Source of the DNA: Candidatus Zhuqueibacterota bacterium
GTDB lineage: Bacteria; Zhuqueibacterota; Zhuqueibacteria; Zhuqueibacterales; Geothermadaptataceae
Direction of reading: 5' to 3'
Assembly (NCBI GenBank): GCA_030950365.1
Contig: JAUZRQ010000009.1
Location: 1-64,000 of the forward strand
DNA: 64,000 bases
The notes beneath the pieces are model-generated. The model searched no databases. It saw only the letters and a list, made by a program, of their open reading frames with translations, and had not been told where the DNA came from. A program made the position numbers and the translations under genes. Below, in pieces: positions 1 through 7,993 of this stretch. How positions within the stretch are numbered: position 1 is the stretch's first letter; each line of letters opens with the position of its first letter.

Positions 1-885
1 ATCCTGTACGTGGGCGAAACCCGCAAGCCCTCCCTGCCGCTGGCCATTGCGGTCGATTTCCCATAGCTGGCGCGCGCGGTTATCCGCCAGCCACAGCACG
101 TTTTGAATCGGATCCAGGGTCATCGCGCCGGGCTTTTGCAATGGCTCCAGGCTCCAGAGCAGAGTACCATCGTCGGTGTAATGTTTGAGGGCCACCGGCA
201 TGCGGCTAAGCATCCAGAAGCTGCCATCCGACGTGTCGATTTCGATATCGATGACATCACGCTGAATGATTTCAAGGCCGGTGGGCTCGCCTTTGGCATC
301 GAGCTGCACCACGGCACGCGACCAGAAATCCGATACCCAGGCCTGATGCGTGCGCGGATTCACTGCTATGCGAATGGGATTGAGAAACAGGCCGGCGGTG
401 AAAATGATATGCTGGCCATCGTGAGTGGTGCGTGCAACCTTACCATCCGCAGCGTTTACCAGCCAGATAAAGGACGGTCCAGGTGTGATGCTCACAGCCT
501 CTGACGCCGGGGTTTCGTAATCATCCGAAATGACCGACAGTCTGTACCAGCGTGGTTGCTCGTATGGCGCATCGGTTTCCATGTATTGGGTTCGGTCTGC
601 ATTCACATCCGACACGGCGGTAAACCCGGCCTCACCTGCGAGCTTGCGATAAATACGAATCGCGGTGATATCCTTGAATGGAAACGGATCCCACCGCACC
701 ACGACGGTGTCCAGAAATGACACCACATGGGGCCTTGCGGGAATGCCGCCAGTTTCGCGGTTCTGAGGATCAAGAGGATTTGTTCTCGGACGTTTACTAC
801 AGGATAAAAAGAAAGCGGTGAATAGCATCACCGCCATTGGCCAGACCAAACAATCAAAACGAATCCGAAATCGAAGCGAGTTCAT
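1..885 (-). CDS. Putative lipoprotein with Fn3-like and beta-propeller regions (3' end cut by window edge)
   Basis: An open minus-strand frame of 295 codons starts at ATG 885 and runs off the left edge without a stop. The first 30 residues form a basic then hydrophobic segment ending in FFLSC, which reads as a lipoprotein signal with the lipidated Cys at about residue 29, although the box is not canonical. Residues ~45-135 look like a fibronectin type III domain (VVVRWDPFPFKDI, WYRLSVISDD). Residues ~140-295 carry repeated Trp/Asp-rich blades (AWVSDFWS, LWLADNRARQLWEIDRNG) typical of NHL or YncE-like propellers. Probable envelope-anchored protein; substrate unknown. The fold assignments are by eye. 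Confidence 0.7.
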   Translation of the reverse strand, partial: MNSLRFRIRFDCLVWPMAVMLFTAFFLSCSKRPRTNPLDPQNRETGGIPARPHVVSFLDTVVVRWDPFPFKDITAIRIYRKLAGEAGFTAVSDVNADRTQYMETDAPYEQPRWYRLSVISDDYETPASEAVSITPGPSFIWLVNAADGKVARTTHDGQHIIFTAGLFLNPIRIAVNPRTHQAWVSDFWSRAVVQLDAKGEPTGLEIIQRDVIDIEIDTSDGSFWMLSRMPVALKHYTDDGTLLWSLEPLQKPGAMTLDPIQNVLWLADNRARQLWEIDRNGQRQGGLAGFAHVQD

Positions 886-1421
886 AGACTGCAGGCGTCT
901 CCGGCCCTGTTTTTTGACGTCGTACTTATTCAGCCGCTCAGCTATCCAGCATTCCGGGCTTTTCGGTTGAAAGCGAGGTTTTGATGTGGCGCGATTTTTC
1001 ATTCATGGAATGGCAGAAAATACCGGAATGACAATGGATCAAGCGAATTATTGGAATGGCTGAAGGTTTTCTTGAAATATAACTGTTCAACTCATTATTA
1101 TCCGTTATAGCGAGAAGCGGAGCGATGAAAAGAGCTCATTTGCATATTCCAAAAGAGACAACAAAACACCTATCTGACGGCTGTTCGTGTGGATGACCGA
1201 GAATGCATATGGCGAAAATAGCTGAATAGTTTCCTCGACTTTCCGCTAACTTCAAATAAAAATAAGAAATTGCTGTGGGGAAAGCAAGCGAATATTCGAG
1301 GAAATCTCGGGTCAGGAAGGGAAAAACATATACGACGGATGCGCCTTTGGCCAAAGTAGAATTCTGCCTCTATTTCGGAGCATAAAACCAGCCATTTCTC
1401 TATTGCTACACAGTTCGGATT
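886..1421. other. Intergenic region without a supported gene
   Basis: This 536-base gap separates two minus-strand genes. It is AT-richer than its flanks and holds one degenerate dispersed repeat (about 1081-1136). A 72-codon minus-strand frame at 1136-1354 has no ribosome-binding site or recognisable motif and is not accepted as a gene. The promoter of the lipoprotein gene starting at 885 should lie here, but no convincing -35/-10 pair was picked out. Confidence 0.5.
1081..1136 (+). repeat. Degenerate copy of dispersed GTCATYGCGAG repeat
   Basis: The segment starts with AACTGTTCA, the same 9 bases that bound the larger copy at 11043-11213. About 20 bases later it has CGTTATAGCGAGAAGCGGAG followed by CGATGAAAAGAGCTC. 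This matches the consensus CGTCATTGCGAGGAGCG-AGCGACG...GATCTC with several substitutions. It is a decayed member of the same family. Confidence 0.5.
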
Positions 1422-3455
1422 TTATGAATTTAATTTGAAAATACGTTTTAAAAAGCCGCCTCCGTTCCCCTCAGCAGATGTTTCCCCTGCCGACGTTGGC
1501 ATGCGGTTAGCGCCACCGTTTTCAGGTGATTGCCGCCGCTGCATGTTTTTTTTCAATGCGCTGGCGTAAATCAGGCGATTCTGGATCGCTACTGAAATCT
1601 GGTTGGCGAGAATCTCCAGAGTTTTGAGTCGACTATCGTCCGGATATTCAAGATCCACCGGATCATCGATAATGATGGCGCCGATGATTTTGCCAGTCTG
1701 CGACTTCAAAGGCACAGCAATGGCAGCAGCCTGTGACCATTCATCCGGCATACGTGATTCATGGCGATCGACGTAATAAACGTGCTTGATTTCGGCCAGA
1801 GCCGGATGCTTGCGCTTGATCAAATACGCTTTGCCTTGCGCAAATTCCGGCCGAAACAGCGTTAGAAAATCCTCAATATCGATCTTTAGTTCGGACACCT
1901 GTCGAGCCTTAATCTTGTCATCGCAGGCCACAGCGCGAATTTCCAGTTTGCGGGTTTTCTGGCTAATGAGGCCCAGGATTACCAGTTGAAAATCCAGGCA
2001 AAATTTCACCGACCAAACGATTTCCTGCAGTAGCTCGTCCAATCGGAGATACAGCTTGAAAATGTTGCTGGTGACCAGCACTTGCATCAACCGGCGATTG
2101 CGCTGGGCCTGTTCGAGAGTGAACCTGTGGTTCAAAATCAGCATGGAAACCAACCGGCTAAACAGTTCCAGGGTGCGGAAAAACGTTCGATTGGCTCGAA
2201 AATCTGGTACAGGATCATCCAGAGACAGGTAACCAAACGAATTGAGTTCACGATCGGCGAGATTGATAACCACGATGTCGCGCGGGTGCCATTGCCCGGC
2301 AGGACGCCGCCGCTGGGAACGCCGCTCCAACATGCTGGAAGCTAAGGCATGTTGCCGTCCCCTCCGATCCTGCTCAAAGTACAAAACCTTAATACGATAG
2401 CGGTTCTCAAAAATCCGGTCGATCACATCCTTGGGGACCTCGAGGCGCCGCTTTTCTTTTTCTGTCGGTTGCCCATAGCCCACCATAACCACCTTGATGT
2501 ATGCTTTCCGGGCACGATCCAGAATAGCCAGGGTAGCCCGTTTGAATTTGAAAATTTGACAGGTGAGTCGCGCCAGCCGGCCAAGAAGCGTCGGAAATGA
2601 TACCTCTCTGCTGGTTTCCATCAGATGCCAGAGCTGATCGATCAATTGGGCTTCCTGAAAATGCAGAGCCTCCCCATTGGGCGGCCGGCCGTTGAATTCC
2701 AGTTCTTCAACTTCACCACGGTAGCCACGCACTTGATCCTTTTCAGCAAACGCCGGTTGCAGCCGCAGCATCACCGGCACGTGCGTGCCATATTTGCCCA
2801 CCAGCTCGATCTCGAGTGGCGCTTTGGTCGCCTTCGACTCGACCTCGTTGAGCCATTCAAAAAAATACCATTGCTGATGGCGGGGAATGAGATCAAGTAG
2901 TGTGAGTTCCAGCAGTTCGTCCTCACTGAATCCGGAAAGGGAAATCAGGCCGGGATTGACCGAAGTGAATTTTCCCTGCGCGTTCAACATGAAATAGCCT
3001 TTCTGCCTCGGGATGGATTCGGCTCCGGAACGGGCTGCTTCCTGCTGCTCCAGGCGGGCTTTTTCGATAGCCTTTTTCACCGCAAACGGTAAAGCTGTCA
3101 AATAGCCGCGCGCTTTTTTTATGTAATCGGTCGCCCCTAGTTTCATGGCCCGCGCCGGTTTTTCCGTGTCGTCTTCGGAAAACAACATCAGGACCGGGGT
3201 GTTGATTTTGTTTCGCTGCAACGCTTGCAGCAGATCAAAATTATCGCCTTCTTCGATGTCCTCGTCAGCAAGAATTAAATCATAATGATGCGTCTTTGCC
3301 AGCCGCACCGCTTCCTGGATCGAGCCGCAGGTGTCTACTAAAAAGCTGGCGTCGTAAAATTTGAGCATTTTTTGGGTGATTTCTCGCTGCGAAAGATTGG
3401 CGTTGGCCAGCAGAATCTGTACTTGCGGTGAAGTCTGGCTTTGCGATGATGTCAC
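1422..3455 (-). CDS. Response regulator with REC-PAS-GAF-GAF architecture
   Basis: A 677-residue cytoplasmic signalling protein. The N-terminal receiver domain (~10-130) has the phosphoacceptor Asp in DLILADEDI (about residue 64), a Ser in VLMLFSEDD and a Lys in GATDYIKK. A PAS domain (~150-260) follows, with GYFMLNAQGKFTSVNPG, then two GAF-like domains (~280-450 and ~470-640). No histidine kinase, GGDEF, HD or DNA-binding domain is visible, so the output is probably through a protein partner. The start is taken as GTG 3455 because GGGAGGAG sits 6-7 bases upstream; the longer frame from TTG 3479 overlaps the terminator of the preceding gene. The C-terminus (last ~40 residues) is low complexity and basic. 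Confidence 0.8.
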   Translation of the reverse strand: MTSSQSQTSPQVQILLANANLSQREITQKMLKFYDASFLVDTCGSIQEAVRLAKTHHYDLILADEDIEEGDNFDLLQALQRNKINTPVLMLFSEDDTEKPARAMKLGATDYIKKARGYLTALPFAVKKAIEKARLEQQEAARSGAESIPRQKGYFMLNAQGKFTSVNPGLISLSGFSEDELLELTLLDLIPRHQQWYFFEWLNEVESKATKAPLEIELVGKYGTHVPVMLRLQPAFAEKDQVRGYRGEVEELEFNGRPPNGEALHFQEAQLIDQLWHLMETSREVSFPTLLGRLARLTCQIFKFKRATLAILDRARKAYIKVVMVGYGQPTEKEKRRLEVPKDVIDRIFENRYRIKVLYFEQDRRGRQHALASSMLERRSQRRRPAGQWHPRDIVVINLADRELNSFGYLSLDDPVPDFRANRTFFRTLELFSRLVSMLILNHRFTLEQAQRNRRLMQVLVTSNIFKLYLRLDELLQEIVWSVKFCLDFQLVILGLISQKTRKLEIRAVACDDKIKARQVSELKIDIEDFLTLFRPEFAQGKAYLIKRKHPALAEIKHVYYVDRHESRMPDEWSQAAAIAVPLKSQTGKIIGAIIIDDPVDLEYPDDSRLKTLEILANQISVAIQNRLIYASALKKNMQRRQSPENGGANRMPTSAGETSAEGNGGGFLKRIFKLNS

Positions 3456-3477
3456 ACCCGTTCTCCTCCCTTCGGAC

Positions 3478-3512
3478 AAAAAAGGCCACCCTGGTTTGTC
3501 ACTGAGGTGGCC
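3478..3512 (-). terminator. Rho-independent terminator after the beta-barrel/TPR gene
   Basis: On the minus strand a perfect 7-bp stem GGCCACC/GGTGGCC with a 15-base loop is followed directly by six Ts. It lies 50 bases after the stop of the gene at 3563-4921 and just before the regulator gene. It therefore ends the upstream operon and argues that the regulator is transcribed separately or by read-through. Confidence 0.85.
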
Positions 3513-3562
3513 CTAAGATGCAAAATTTGGTGGAAAAAATGCGTGATACTGCAGCAGATGAA

Positions 3563-4921
3563 TTACAGTCGGTTCAAATATTTATGTACGCTATCAACGT
3601 ATTCGCTGTCCGGGTACTGGCTCAGCAATCTATTAAACACAGCAACAGCCTGGTCATTATTACCCAGTTGCATATAAGTTCGTCCCATCATGTAAAGCGC
3701 GTCATCGCCCTTAAGGGTGCGTTCGTAATTCAGCACTTTCTGAAAAGCGTCGATGGCAGAAAGATAATCGCCTGCAGCGAAATAGCTTTCACCGATCCAG
3801 TATTGACAGTTGCTGGCCAGTGAATGATTGGGATATTTCTGAATTATGGCGGCAAAAATGCTAATAGCATCGCTAAATCGCCGGCTGTAGAATTTATTGA
3901 GGGCATTTTCGTAGGCCGTGGAAATATCCTGAATGCGCATGGCGATGGTGGAAACCGACGCCGGTTTGATGGGCGTAGTCTGACGAGGCACCCGGGTTTG
4001 CTGAAACGCATTGATGGTGCCCTGACGGCTGGCGATTTCTTGCTGCAGCTTATAAATTTCGCGTTCTTTGCGCTCGATGGCCTCATTCAGTTCATCGATC
4101 CGCGAGCGCAGGCGAACGTATTCTTCCACGGTGACGGCGCCACCAGCCGCGGCCGTTGCTTCCATACCCTGTTGTTGGTTTTCGAGGGTGCTCAATTTGT
4201 TCAGGAAATCGCCAAGGTCCTCCTCACCCTCGTCGCCCTCGGTGGACTCGGAATTTTCTTCAGTATCTGTGAAAAAGGTTTCGTCGCTTTCCTCACCTAC
4301 CTCATCGAGCCTGGTGAACAGTTGCTCTTCCGGCACTGTGGATTTCGGTCCAAGGAAAAAGGTCACCCCGGCGCGGGCGGTCAAATAAGCGTCATTGATC
4401 TTGTTGCCACGCTGTCCGCCATCGAGGTCGTCGCCCGTGGTATATTTGGCCGTACCAAAGAACGAAACGGCCATGGTCGGTGTCACAAAAAAGCGAAATC
4501 CTCCGCCGAGCAACGCCTCGGCGTCATTGTACCGCTTGTTCTGTTCAACCTGGAAATTAAACCCGCCGAATCCGGCCATTAAAAACGGCCGAAATCGGCC
4601 AAACCGCATAAATTCATAATCGGCATATAGATCACCAAAAAAGAGATTGGTGACGAAGGTTTTAGAGATACCGGGCAATTTGAACCCCAGCGTATTGTAA
4701 CCGGCCGTCAGATTTATACTCAGTTTATCGGTCAGTCGATATGTTAACAGCCCTTCACCGCCAAAACCAAACGGCGTCACAGCCAGGTCGCTGTATTGCT
4801 GCGATGCTCCACCGCTAAAGCCAAAGCCCCATCGGCCTTTCAAACCCTGGCTGAACACATCATCATGTATTTGGATTACGAAAGCCAGGAGCGTAACCAG
4901 GAAGATGCGCTTGAAGTTCAT
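3563..4921 (-). CDS. Outer-membrane beta-barrel protein with coiled coil and YbgF-like TPR tail
   Basis: A 452-residue envelope protein with an N-terminal signal peptide (NFKRIFLVTLLAFVIQ). Residues ~25-200 are Gly/aromatic-rich alternating strands like OmpA/OprF-type barrels. A very acidic linker (~215-245, ending EGDEGEEDLGDFL) leads to a coiled coil (LRSRIDELNEAIERKEREI). The last ~120 residues contain TPRs very like the tol-pal protein YbgF/CpoB (ISIFAAIIQKYPNHSLASN, YWIGESYFAAGDY). ATG 4921 is preferred over 4963 because AGAGGAG precedes it. It is followed by a strong terminator. The barrel-plus-CpoB combination suggests a link between the outer membrane and the periplasm; this is inferred. 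Confidence 0.7.
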   Translation of the reverse strand: MNFKRIFLVTLLAFVIQIHDDVFSQGLKGRWGFGFSGGASQQYSDLAVTPFGFGGEGLLTYRLTDKLSINLTAGYNTLGFKLPGISKTFVTNLFFGDLYADYEFMRFGRFRPFLMAGFGGFNFQVEQNKRYNDAEALLGGGFRFFVTPTMAVSFFGTAKYTTGDDLDGGQRGNKINDAYLTARAGVTFFLGPKSTVPEEQLFTRLDEVGEESDETFFTDTEENSESTEGDEGEEDLGDFLNKLSTLENQQQGMEATAAAGGAVTVEEYVRLRSRIDELNEAIERKEREIYKLQQEIASRQGTINAFQQTRVPRQTTPIKPASVSTIAMRIQDISTAYENALNKFYSRRFSDAISIFAAIIQKYPNHSLASNCQYWIGESYFAAGDYLSAIDAFQKVLNYERTLKGDDALYMMGRTYMQLGNNDQAVAVFNRLLSQYPDSEYVDSVHKYLNRL

Positions 4922-4997
4922 TTTAACACTCCTCTGTCTGTGAATTGAGCTTCCATGCCCCAAAAAGGGTCAAGGGATTGCATTGCGAAAGGGTTCT

Positions 4998-5543
4998 CTA
5001 TTGTTGGTTGGCATTTTTCTTTCGATACCCTAAATACGCCTGCAATTCCACCGGTAGCACCTTTTCCATATTGATTTTTTCGTCGGTGTAGAGGTTGTAG
5101 GCCTCTACCAGTTCCTCCAGCGTCTGTTTCAATTGCTGCAATTCGCTGTCCGATTTCTTTTCCTGAATCGCGTCCCGAATGGCCAGAATCGTATCACCGA
5201 TCTTCTCGAAATAGAAATTGAGCATGGACTGATTGATCAAATTGTTGACGGACGCTTTGACATCTTTTTCTTTATCAACAAGGGTTTTTAGGGTATTCTT
5301 CAGATGGAATAAATTTAAATCCTTCACGAGCTGCTTGTCGATGCCCAGGTAAATGAACAGCGCCGGTTGCTTTTTGTAGTAATCGGTTTTCAACGCAATA
5401 TTAGTCAGCAGGTATTGTTCCACGATAACGCGCTCGCCAAATGTGATCTTCCTGTGGGTAGCGTATCGAAGTGAATTGGCTTCTTTATTATATTCCACGC
5501 GCACCATTAGATCGGCAAACGAAAAATAAAGTAGCTCTTTCAT
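4998..5543 (-). CDS. Hypothetical protein, 181 aa
   Basis: I do not recognise this family. The protein has no signal peptide or membrane segment. The N-terminal third looks beta-rich (LLYFSFADLMVRVEYNK). The rest is helical and charged, with a possible coiled coil at ~115-150 (KKSDSELQQLKQTLEELVEA). It lies 76 bases upstream of the beta-barrel/TPR gene on the same strand and ~195 bases after aroB, so it is probably co-transcribed with the barrel gene and shares its terminator. A cytoplasmic role is likely, but nothing points to a function. Confidence 0.6.
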   Translation of the reverse strand: MKELLYFSFADLMVRVEYNKEANSLRYATHRKITFGERVIVEQYLLTNIALKTDYYKKQPALFIYLGIDKQLVKDLNLFHLKNTLKTLVDKEKDVKASVNNLINQSMLNFYFEKIGDTILAIRDAIQEKKSDSELQQLKQTLEELVEAYNLYTDEKINMEKVLPVELQAYLGYRKKNANQQ

Positions 5544-5693
5544 TTACTCGCTCTCGTTTGAGTCACTGCATCACCTGGCTGCTTTTTGCATTAAAATTAC
5601 AACATTTATGCCAAACCGGCCGCCTGTGCAGCCTTTGACATAATCTTAAAAAAATCAAGAAATAGCAAGCATTGGATTTTTAAAGGGGTTGTC

Positions 5694-5739
5694 TCAAAAG
5701 TGTCCGCTTTTGAAACTTTGTTAAAAAGTGAACACTTTT
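5694..5739. repeat. Two tandem AT-rich hairpins at the aroB 3' end
   Basis: Two short inverted repeats lie side by side: TCAAAAG (5694-5700) with CTTTTGA (5707-5713), and AAAAGTG (5724-5730) with CACTTTT (5733-5739). The second overlaps the aroB stop codon and on the minus strand is followed by a run of Ts, so it may act as a weak terminator. The two hairpins share an AAAAGTG-n-CTTTT pattern, as if duplicated. GGGGTTGTCTCAAAAG (5685-5700) resembles some IS termini, but no transposase is present. Confidence 0.4.
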
Positions 5740-6838
5740 ATGCCAGCCAGGGTCGCGAACGAATATATGAAAGAGCCTGCCGAAGAGTGTCCTCAGAGAT
5801 GTCCTCAAACAGACGGGCTTCTCCCACAGTCACCGGAAGCGCGAGACGAATTTTCCCCGCTTTCTTCTTTTTATCAAAGGCCATCAACGCAAAAACCTCA
5901 TCCATATTAATACCATCCAAGGTGGCCCTTAGCGGAATTTGGGTAAAAAATCTTTCCAGTCGATGAAATTCCGCTTCCGACAACTCTCCCATTGCCCGGG
6001 AAATCCAGGCCTCGGCAAGCATCCCCCAGAAAACGGCTTCACCGTGCCGCAGCTTGTTGTACTCCGATGCGGCTTCGAGCGCATGCCCGATGGTGTGACC
6101 ATAATTCAAAATGGCACGAACCCCGGCTTCTTTTTCGTCTTCTTCCACAATGCGCGCCTTGATCTGGCAACTTTGAAACACCGCCTGCTGAATGGGCTCG
6201 GTTTCAATCGCAAGCAGACGCCTCATCTCCATTTCGCACAGTAAAAACAAACCACGATCTGCGATTATCCCATGTTTGACAATTTCGGCCATGCCGCTAA
6301 TGATTTCCGTTTCCGGCAGTGTGCGTAAAAAATGTATGTCAATGAAGACCAGTCTGGGCTGATAAAAGGCGCCGATCAGATTTTTGCTCATTGGATGATT
6401 GATGGCGACCTTGCCGCCAATGCTGGCATCTACCTGGGCCAGCAGGGTCGTAGGTACCTGATAGAACGGTAGTCCACGCATGAAAGTGGCAGCGACAAAC
6501 CCGGCCAGATCGCCAATGACGCCGCCCCCTAAAGAAACGATGCCCCAGTCGCGAGCCGCGCCAAATTGCAGCATTTGGGTGATAATCTTTTCGTACACGA
6601 TCAACGATTTGGCTTCTTCGCCAGCGTTCACGACGATGGACTCCACGGCGAAATCGTTGCCGGTCAGGGCTTCGGTCATGGGTTGCAGGTAAAGTTTGGC
6701 CACACGATCATCCGTGATGATGATCAACCGGCGTGGCGCGGCATACAGCTTTAGCAGCTCAGGTAGCTTGCCCCAATACTGATCACAAATGAAGATCGGA
6801 TAACTGTTCGGCCCAAGCCGAACTTTTAATGTTCTCAT
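5738..6838 (-). CDS. aroB: 3-dehydroquinate synthase
   Basis: AroB converts DAHP to 3-dehydroquinate, the second step of the shikimate pathway, using NAD and a divalent metal. The hallmark blocks are all present: GGGVIGDLAGFVAATFMRG, QVPTTLLAQVDASIGGK, NHPMSKNLIGAFYQP, NYGHTIGHALE and LRHGEAVFWGM. The metal-binding Glu and two His lie in AEIVKHGII, GHTIGH and the RHGEA block. The protein is 366 residues, a normal length. ATG 6838 is chosen because the family usually begins a few residues before the V-LG-SYPI strand; ATG 6874 would overlap the dehydrogenase gene by 17 bases and cannot be excluded. It is downstream of, and probably coupled to, that gene. No other shikimate gene is in the window. 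Confidence 0.95.
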   Translation of the reverse strand: MRTLKVRLGPNSYPIFICDQYWGKLPELLKLYAAPRRLIIITDDRVAKLYLQPMTEALTGNDFAVESIVVNAGEEAKSLIVYEKIITQMLQFGAARDWGIVSLGGGVIGDLAGFVAATFMRGLPFYQVPTTLLAQVDASIGGKVAINHPMSKNLIGAFYQPRLVFIDIHFLRTLPETEIISGMAEIVKHGIIADRGLFLLCEMEMRRLLAIETEPIQQAVFQSCQIKARIVEEDEKEAGVRAILNYGHTIGHALEAASEYNKLRHGEAVFWGMLAEAWISRAMGELSEAEFHRLERFFTQIPLRATLDGINMDEVFALMAFDKKKKAGKIRLALPVTVGEARLFEDISEDTLRQALSYIRSRPWLA

Positions 6839-6857
6839 AGACGATTGACTTTGCAAA

Positions 6858-7823
6858 TCAACGGTTGCTTTCATCGTTTCGGATGAGGACCTTCAACACT
6901 CCGGTTTTTTGCGCAGCCTCGAAAGCGGCCAGTCCATCACTCAGGGGGAATTCTGCATGGATCATTCTCATCACTTCGACGCGTTTTTCTGCCAGTAGGC
7001 GCAATGCCGGGCGGAATGGGCCACAGCGCGAACCAATAAGTTCGATCTCATGAATGACCAGTGGCGCGAGATCGGTTTGAATGCCGCCGGCGTAGGTGCT
7101 TTTCAACACCAGCCGGCCACGCGGTCGGGTTTTGGCGATGGCGGTCTCGAATGCCTTCGGCGCGCCGGTGGCCTCGACCACCAGATCGAATGCCTGGGCT
7201 GGCAGGTCGTCTGCGCTGGCGGTTGTGCGAATGCTCAGACTTTCGGCCAGAGCCAGCTTTTCGCTATGCCTACCCAATAGTGTAACGTCGCAGCCGAACT
7301 GCTTCAAAACCTGCACAATGAGCAAGCCCAGTTTGCCATCCCCGATGACCAGCGTGGGCAGGCCGGGAGGCAAGTGCAATTGCTCGGCGATTTCGCACGC
7401 CGCGGCCAGCGGCTCGGTAAAGACCGCCTCGCGATCCGGAACCGACGCTGGAATCTCGTACAAATTATCCACCGGCAGAGTCAGAAATTCGGCCATGGCG
7501 CCGTCTTTGTTGAAGATGCCCAGCACGGTTCGATTGGGACAGTGGCGCTGCAGGTTTTGCCGGCAATAATCGCACTCGCCACAGCCGAGGTTGATCTCTC
7601 CCACCACCCGCTTGCCGAGCCATCCCGGATCGTCGCATTCAACCACCTCGCCTACAAATTCATGACCCAAAATGCCGGTGAATCCCATATAACCACGGGT
7701 AATCTCAATATCGGTATTGCAAATACCGGCCATGCGCATGCGGATCAGCGCCTCGCCGGGCTGCGGCTGAGGCATAGGGCGTTCGCCCAGAGTTAAACTA
7801 CCGTCGAAATAAAGGGCTTTCAT
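6858..7823 (-). CDS. Zinc-dependent medium-chain dehydrogenase (alcohol dehydrogenase family)
   Basis: A 321-residue MDR-family NAD(P)-dependent alcohol/polyol dehydrogenase. The catalytic zinc ligands appear as C35 in MAGICNTDIE and H54-E55 in ILGHEFVGEV. The structural zinc site is C81, C84, C87 and C95 (CGECDYCRQNLQRHC). The Rossmann motif VIGDGKLGLL follows. It is somewhat shorter than classical ADHs (~350). ATG 7823 gives a standard N-terminus (KALYFDGSLTLGE); the frame extends upstream but lacks family similarity there. It is the first gene before aroB, with a plausible promoter at 7878-7905. The substrate cannot be read from the sequence. Confidence 0.88.
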   Translation of the reverse strand: MKALYFDGSLTLGERPMPQPQPGEALIRMRMAGICNTDIEITRGYMGFTGILGHEFVGEVVECDDPGWLGKRVVGEINLGCGECDYCRQNLQRHCPNRTVLGIFNKDGAMAEFLTLPVDNLYEIPASVPDREAVFTEPLAAACEIAEQLHLPPGLPTLVIGDGKLGLLIVQVLKQFGCDVTLLGRHSEKLALAESLSIRTTASADDLPAQAFDLVVEATGAPKAFETAIAKTRPRGRLVLKSTYAGGIQTDLAPLVIHEIELIGSRCGPFRPALRLLAEKRVEVMRMIHAEFPLSDGLAAFEAAQKTGVLKVLIRNDESNR

Positions 7824-7877
7824 ACAGCGATTTCTATTCGATATCATACTATTATTGCACCAATCCGTACGCCCCGA

Positions 7878-7905
7878 AATATACGCCAACCGACCTAAAA
7901 ATCAA
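7878..7905 (-). promoter_or_regulatory. Putative sigma70-type promoter for the dehydrogenase-aroB operon
   Basis: On the minus strand TTGATT (7900-7905) and TATATT (7878-7883) are separated by 16 bases, about 55 bases upstream of the dehydrogenase start. The -35 differs from consensus at two bases and the -10 at one. The position in the only gap upstream of the operon supports it. Confidence 0.5.
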
Positions 7906-7993
7906 ATGAAAATTGCGAAACGGGTCGGAATTCCACTGAACAGCATGATGCCAACTTAACCGCATTGGAATGAGCTGTCCCATATTGATCATC

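Noticed and set aside
1136-1354. 72-codon minus-strand frame in the left intergenic gap
   Set aside because: It has no ribosome-binding site, no motif and sits in a repeat-bearing, AT-rich gap.
5738-6838. AroB as 2-deoxy-scyllo-inosose synthase, because of the adjacent dehydrogenase
   Set aside because: All dehydroquinate-synthase signature blocks are intact, and no aminotransferase or other aminocyclitol gene is nearby.
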